The notes beneath the pieces are model-generated. The model did not search any database. It was not told the origin of the DNA and worked only from the letters and a program-made list of their open reading frames with translations. The translations under genes were made by a program, and so were the position numbers. From CAXXXW01 sp963665555 (GTDB taxonomy: Bacteria; Pseudomonadota; Alphaproteobacteria; Thalassobaculales; Thalassobaculaceae), in the NCBI GenBank assembly GCA_963665555.2, contig OY762308.1, positions 620,001 to 684,000 of the forward strand: 64,000 bases of DNA, read 5' to 3'. Shown piece after piece: positions 60,118 to 64,000 of this stretch (its first letter is position 1; each line of letters starts with the position of its first letter).

Positions 60118-62283
60118 TCAGCCGTGCCCCAGCGCCCCGGACAGCCGGTCGAGCAGGTCCAGCGCCGCCTCGGCGATCACGGTGCCCGGCGGGAAGATCG
60201 CCGCCACGCCGGCCGCGCGCAGCGCGTCGTAATCCTGGGGCGGCACGACGCCGCCCACCACGACCAGGATGTCGCCGCGCCCCTCGGCGTCCAGCGCCTC
60301 GCGCAGCCGGGGCGCGAGCGTGAGGTGCCCGGCGGCCAGCGAACTCGCGCCCACGATATGCACGTCGTTCTCGACCGCCTGGCGCGCGGCCTCCTCCGGC
60401 GTCTGGAACAGGGGGCCGACATCCACGTCGAAGCCGAGGTCGGCGAAGGCGCTGGCGATCACCTTCTGGCCCCGGTCGTGGCCGTCCTGGCCCATCTTGG
60501 CGATCAGGATGCGGGGCCGCCGGCCCTCCGCCGCCTCGAACGCCGCGACTTTTTCCAGCGCGCCCGCGGCCGCGCCGCGGTCCACGCCGACCTCGCCGGC
60601 ATAGACGCCGGAGACGGTTTCCGTCCTCGCCACGTGCCGCCCCCAGACCTTTTCCAGCGCGTCGGAGATTTCGCCCACCGTCGCCCGGGCCCGCGACGCC
60701 TCGACCGCGAGCGCGAGGAGGTTGCCCTTGCCGGTCGCGGCCGAGTCCGTCAGCCGCGCGAGCGCCGCCTCGACCGCGGCCGGGTCGCGTTCGGCGCGCA
60801 GGCGGGCGAGTTTTTCGAGTTGTCGGCGGCGCACGGCGGCGTTGTCCACCTTGAGGATCTCGACCGGCTCCTCCTCGGCGACGCGGTGGCGGTTGACGCC
60901 GACGATGGTCTGCCGGCCGGAGTCGATCCGCGCCTGGGTCCGCGCCGCCGCCTCCTCGATCCGCGCCTTCGGGATGCCGGCCTCGATCGCCCTGGCCATG
61001 CCGCCATGGGCCTCGACCTCCTCGATATGCGCCAGCGCGCGCTTGGCGAGGTCGTGGGTCAGGCGCTCGACATAGTAGCTGCCGCCCCAGGGGTCGATGA
61101 CGTTGCGGGCGCCGGTCTCCTGCTGGATCAGCAGCTGCGTGTTGCGGGCGATGCGGGCGCTGAAGTCGGTGGGGAGCGCCAGCGCCTCGTCCAGCGCGTT
61201 GGTGTGGAGCGACTGCGTATGCCCGTGGACGGCGGCCAGCGCCTCGACGCAGGTGCGCGCGACATTGTTGTAGGGGTCCTGCGCCGTCAGGCTCCAGCCG
61301 CTGGTCTGGCAGTGCGTGCGCAGCGAGAGCGACCGCGGGTCCTTCGGGTCGTGCGCCTTCATGAGCCTGGCCCAGATCAGCCGGGCGGCGCGCATCTTCG
61401 CCACCTCCATGAAGAAGTTCATGCCGATGGCCCAGAAGAACGACAGCCTGGGCGCGAAACTGTCGATGTCGAGGCCGGCCGCCAGCCCGGCGCGCACATA
61501 CTCCACGCCGTCGGCGATGGTGTAGGCCAGCTCCAGGTCCGCCGTCGCGCCGGCCTCCTGCATGTGGTAGCCGGAGATGCTGATCGAGTTGAAGCGCGGC
61601 ATCCCGGCCGAGGTGTGCGCGAAAATGTCCGACACGATCCGCATCGAGGGCGCGGGCGGGTAGATGTAGGTGTTGCGGACCATGAACTCCTTCAGGATGT
61701 CGTTCTGGATGGTCCCGGAGAGTTTCGCTTGCGGGACCCCCGTCTCCTCCGCCGCGACGATGTAGAGCGCGAGCACCGGCAGCACCGCGCCGTTCATCGT
61801 CATCGACACGCTCATCCGGTCGAGCGGGATGCCGTCGAACAGCTGGCGCATGTCGAGGATGGAGTCGATCGCCACGCCCGCCATGCCGACGTCGCCGGCC
61901 ACGCGCGGATGGTCCGAGTCGTAGCCGCGATGGGTGGCGAGGTCGAAGGCGACGGACAGCCCCCGCTGCCCCGCCGCCAGGTTGCGCCGGTAGAAGGCGT
62001 TCGACTCCTCCGCCGTCGAGAAGCCGGCGTACTGGCGCACCGTCCACGGCCGGGTGGCGTACATCGTGGGGTAGGGGCCGCGCAGGTAGGGCGCGATGCC
62101 GGGCCAGCCGTCGAGGAAGTCCAGCCCTTCGGTGTCGGCCTCCGTGTAGCGGGGCTTCACCGCGATCCCTTCGGGGGTTCGCCAGTTCCCGGCCCCGTTC
62201 CCGTCCGGGAAGTCCGGGGGGCCGGGCGGCGCGTTCGCCCCGCCGTCGAAGGGGAGTGTCGCGAAATCCGGTATGGCGCTCAT
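60118..62283 (-). CDS. scpA: Methylmalonyl-CoA mutase, large subunit
   Basis: A 721-residue catalytic subunit that isomerises (R)-methylmalonyl-CoA to succinyl-CoA using adenosylcobalamin. The N-terminal TIM barrel contains the substrate tyrosine region and RPWTVRQYAGFSTAEESN, GLSVAFDLATHRGYDSDHPRV, and IRPRLSFFW-like APRLSFFWAIGMNFFMEVAKMRAARLIWA. The C-terminal cobalamin domain has the D-x-H-x-x-G motif (Asp600, His602, Gly605). Start and upstream stop overlap (ATGA). The valine cluster at 14–17 kb supplies its substrate indirectly through propionyl-CoA. Confidence 0.95.
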   Translation of the reverse strand: MSAIPDFATLPFDGGANAPPGPPDFPDGNGAGNWRTPEGIAVKPRYTEADTEGLDFLDGWPGIAPYLRGPYPTMYATRPWTVRQYAGFSTAEESNAFYRRNLAAGQRGLSVAFDLATHRGYDSDHPRVAGDVGMAGVAIDSILDMRQLFDGIPLDRMSVSMTMNGAVLPVLALYIVAAEETGVPQAKLSGTIQNDILKEFMVRNTYIYPPAPSMRIVSDIFAHTSAGMPRFNSISISGYHMQEAGATADLELAYTIADGVEYVRAGLAAGLDIDSFAPRLSFFWAIGMNFFMEVAKMRAARLIWARLMKAHDPKDPRSLSLRTHCQTSGWSLTAQDPYNNVARTCVEALAAVHGHTQSLHTNALDEALALPTDFSARIARNTQLLIQQETGARNVIDPWGGSYYVERLTHDLAKRALAHIEEVEAHGGMARAIEAGIPKARIEEAAARTQARIDSGRQTIVGVNRHRVAEEEPVEILKVDNAAVRRRQLEKLARLRAERDPAAVEAALARLTDSAATGKGNLLALAVEASRARATVGEISDALEKVWGRHVARTETVSGVYAGEVGVDRGAAAGALEKVAAFEAAEGRRPRILIAKMGQDGHDRGQKVIASAFADLGFDVDVGPLFQTPEEAARQAVENDVHIVGASSLAAGHLTLAPRLREALDAEGRGDILVVVGGVVPPQDYDALRAAGVAAIFPPGTVIAEAALDLLDRLSGALGHG

Positions 62284-64000
62284 CGTCCGATCGTCCCGAT
62301 TTCCGCCGCGAGCGCGCGCAGCGTTCCCAGCATGTCGTCGCCGGCGTGCACGAAACGGTCCACGCCCGCTTCCCGCAGCCCGGCCTCCCGCGCGCCCGGC
62401 CGCCCGGCGAGCGCGACGACCGGGGCGCCGGCCGCCTTCAGGCTCCGCGCCGCCTCGGCGGCCTCGGCCTCGTAGATGGTATCGGAGGAGCAGATCGCCG
62501 CCAACTCGGCCCCGCTTTCGGCGAAGGCCGCGCCCGCCGCGCCGGCCGCCACGTCCGCCTCCGCCGCCGCGAAGCCGCCGGCGGCGAAGTAGCTCCGGGC
62601 GAAGGCGGCGCGCGCGGCGTATTCGGCCGGCGCGCCGAGCCGCGCGAGGAAAACCGTCGGCCGGCGGCCCCGCGCCGCCAGCCTTGCGTCGCTCGCGTCC
62701 CGCAGCGCCTCGAAACCCTCGCCGAGGCGCCGGGGGGCGAGCGGCGCGATTTCCGGCGCGCCCGCGCCCGCGAAAGGCTCCAGCAGCGCCGCCAGCCCGG
62801 CGCCGCGGTCCGCGGCGTCGATCAGCGCGTCCATGCCGGCGCCGGCGGGAAGCGCGATCCCGGCCGCGCCGGCGGCGGGCGCCGGGCGCTCGGCCTCCGG
62901 CGCGCCGGCGGGGGGCGGGCGCTCGTCCAGGTCCGGGAAGCTCGACACGCCGGTCAGCGCGTCGCGCCCGCGCGCCAGGTTGCGCGCGCGCCCCTCCCAG
63001 TCCGCCGCGACCCATTCGGCGGCGCGGCCGGAGAGCAGCGCCTCGGCCATGCCGCCGGCCGCCTCGATCTCCTGGAACAGCGTCCAGGCGCGGCGCGCGC
63101 ATTCCTCCGTCAGCCGCTCCACGTACCAGGAGCCGCCGGCCGGGTCGGCGACGCGGGCGAGCGAGGACTCGCGCACCAGGATGGTCTGGATGTTGCGGGC
63201 GATCCGCCGCGCGAAGGGTTCGGCGACGCCCAGCGGCTCCGAATGCGGGCGCACCGTGACGGCGTCCGCCCCGCCGGCGCCGGCGGCGAAGCAGGCGGTC
63301 GTCGCGCGCAGCACGTTCGACCAGGCGTCGCGCCGGCTCAGCATCCGGGTCGCCGTTGTCGCCGACAGCGCCATCGTCCGCGCCCCGGCCCCGGCGCCGC
63401 ACGCGCCGGCCACCCGGGCCCAGAGCCGCCGCGCCGCGCGCAGCTTGGCGATCGCCTGGAACACATCCGCGCCGACCGGGAGGTCGAAGCCGATCCGGCG
63501 GCAGGCGGCGTCGATCCCCATTCCCGCCCCGGTCAGCGCGCGGAGATAGGCGACCGCCGTCGCCATGGCGAAGGCGAGGTCGCGGGTCTCGGTCGCGCCG
63601 GCGTCGTGGTAGGGGGCGGTGTCGATCCCGATGGCGCGCATTCCCGGCGCGCGCGCCTCGCACCACGCGGCGAGCGCCGCCGTCGCCGCCAGCTGGCGGT
63701 CCGGCGGGCCGGGCAGCGCGCCGCCGCCCGCCAGCGCGCCCAGCGGATCGGCCCCGAAGGACCCGCGCAGCCGCTCGAACGCGACGCCGCGCCGGCGCGC
63801 CAGCGCGAGCAGCATCGCCGCCGCCTGGGGCGCCGCCGCGCCGGGCGCGAGCGTAATCGCGGCCGCGCCGAGGTCGACCCCGGCCAGCGCGGCGTCGAAA
63901 TCGCCCGCGGTCCGCGCGACGATCCCGTCGGACCCGGCCTCGGCCGCCGCGCCGCGCCGGGCCGCGCCGTCGAGGCGCAGGACGATCGAGGAGGCGCCGC
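62280..64000 (-). CDS. mutA: Methylmalonyl-CoA mutase, small subunit (5' end outside window)
   Basis: At least 573 residues of the non-catalytic partner, reading open to the right edge. Continuing the frame past the first in-window ATG (63815) still gives family-like sequence (SSIVLRLDGAARRGAAAEAG), so the true start lies beyond 64000. TETRDLAFAMATAVAYLRAL, FEIEAAGG-like LFQEIEAAGGMAEALLSG and SLARVADPAGGSWYVERLT match the mutase family. The degenerate C-terminal domain lacks the D-x-H-x-x-G cobalamin motif, as expected of the small subunit. Its stop overlaps the large subunit's ATG. Confidence 0.93.
   Translation of the reverse strand, partial: GASSIVLRLDGAARRGAAAEAGSDGIVARTAGDFDAALAGVDLGAAAITLAPGAAAPQAAAMLLALARRRGVAFERLRGSFGADPLGALAGGGALPGPPDRQLAATAALAAWCEARAPGMRAIGIDTAPYHDAGATETRDLAFAMATAVAYLRALTGAGMGIDAACRRIGFDLPVGADVFQAIAKLRAARRLWARVAGACGAGAGARTMALSATTATRMLSRRDAWSNVLRATTACFAAGAGGADAVTVRPHSEPLGVAEPFARRIARNIQTILVRESSLARVADPAGGSWYVERLTEECARRAWTLFQEIEAAGGMAEALLSGRAAEWVAADWEGRARNLARGRDALTGVSSFPDLDERPPPAGAPEAERPAPAAGAAGIALPAGAGMDALIDAADRGAGLAALLEPFAGAGAPEIAPLAPRRLGEGFEALRDASDARLAARGRRPTVFLARLGAPAEYAARAAFARSYFAAGGFAAAEADVAAGAAGAAFAESGAELAAICSSDTIYEAEAAEAARSLKAAGAPVVALAGRPGAREAGLREAGVDRFVHAGDDMLGTLRALAAEIGTIGR

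Overview
The window is a very GC-rich (by eye above 70 %), tightly packed chromosomal segment from an alphaproteobacterium. The linked block proS–lolC–lolD–dnaE, the short prolyl-tRNA synthetase, the MntR-controlled manganese ABC transporter, a phasin, a clpS–clpA pair and frequent ATGA/GTGA stop-start overlaps all fit that class. No rRNA, tRNA, CRISPR array, insertion sequence or prophage was seen. I cannot name the genus.

Layout. 0–12.2 kb: a coiled-coil protein, then a minus-strand five-gene catabolic operon (Baeyer-Villiger monooxygenase, HAD dehalogenase, MlrC peptidase, an orphan DNA methyltransferase, an amidohydrolase), then phosphoglycerate kinase, an MFS exporter and a sulfite dehydrogenase with its di-haem cytochrome. 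12.3–13.9 kb: two convergent toxin-antitoxin-like pairs (DUF4160/DUF2442-HTH and HTH/TumE). 14.0–24.1 kb: a plus-strand run with valine catabolism (isobutyryl-CoA dehydrogenase, 3-hydroxyisobutyryl-CoA hydrolase, mmsB), proS, lolC, lolD and dnaE. 24.2–29.1 kb: a two-TM protein of unknown role, ilvD, a possible structured RNA, a RidA-family protein, a DUF482/FemAB-like transferase and a 61-residue HTH-like protein flanked by terminators. 29.2–34.2 kb: clpA, clpS, a phasin and a D-Ala-D-Ala carboxypeptidase. 34.2–43.2 kb: phosphomannomutase, ugd, a DnaJ/VWA pair, a molybdopterin oxidoreductase, a DehI-type dehalogenase, a phytanoyl-CoA dioxygenase family protein and a HigBA module. 43.4–52.2 kb: gabD–gor–cysS, an orphan TacA-like fragment, glmU–glmS and a cupin. 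52.2–56.6 kb: mntR and mntABCD. 56.6–64.0 kb: NifU-like and SufE Fe-S proteins, a DSD1-type PLP enzyme, meaB and both methylmalonyl-CoA mutase subunits (the small one runs off the right edge).

How genes fit together. Valine breakdown (14–17 kb) feeds propionyl-CoA, and the mutase operon (57.9–64 kb) takes methylmalonyl-CoA to succinyl-CoA. glmS and glmU make UDP-GlcNAc, and the DD-carboxypeptidase and LolCD serve the envelope. ClpS, ClpA and four toxin-antitoxin-related loci point to regulated proteolysis and stress control.

A caution on quality. At least seven single-base frame breaks, most in short homopolymers, interrupt pgk (twice), dnaE, glmS, mlrC (twice, compensating) and the HAD gene, and a 40-bp tandem duplication breaks a cupin gene. 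Because three of the affected genes are normally essential, assembly or base-calling error is the leading explanation, and I annotate these as full-length genes. The most interesting unexplained items are the structured, promoter-equipped intergenic region at 26.75–26.97 kb, the toxin-antitoxin cluster at 12.3–13.9 kb, and the DNA methyltransferase translationally coupled inside a catabolic operon.
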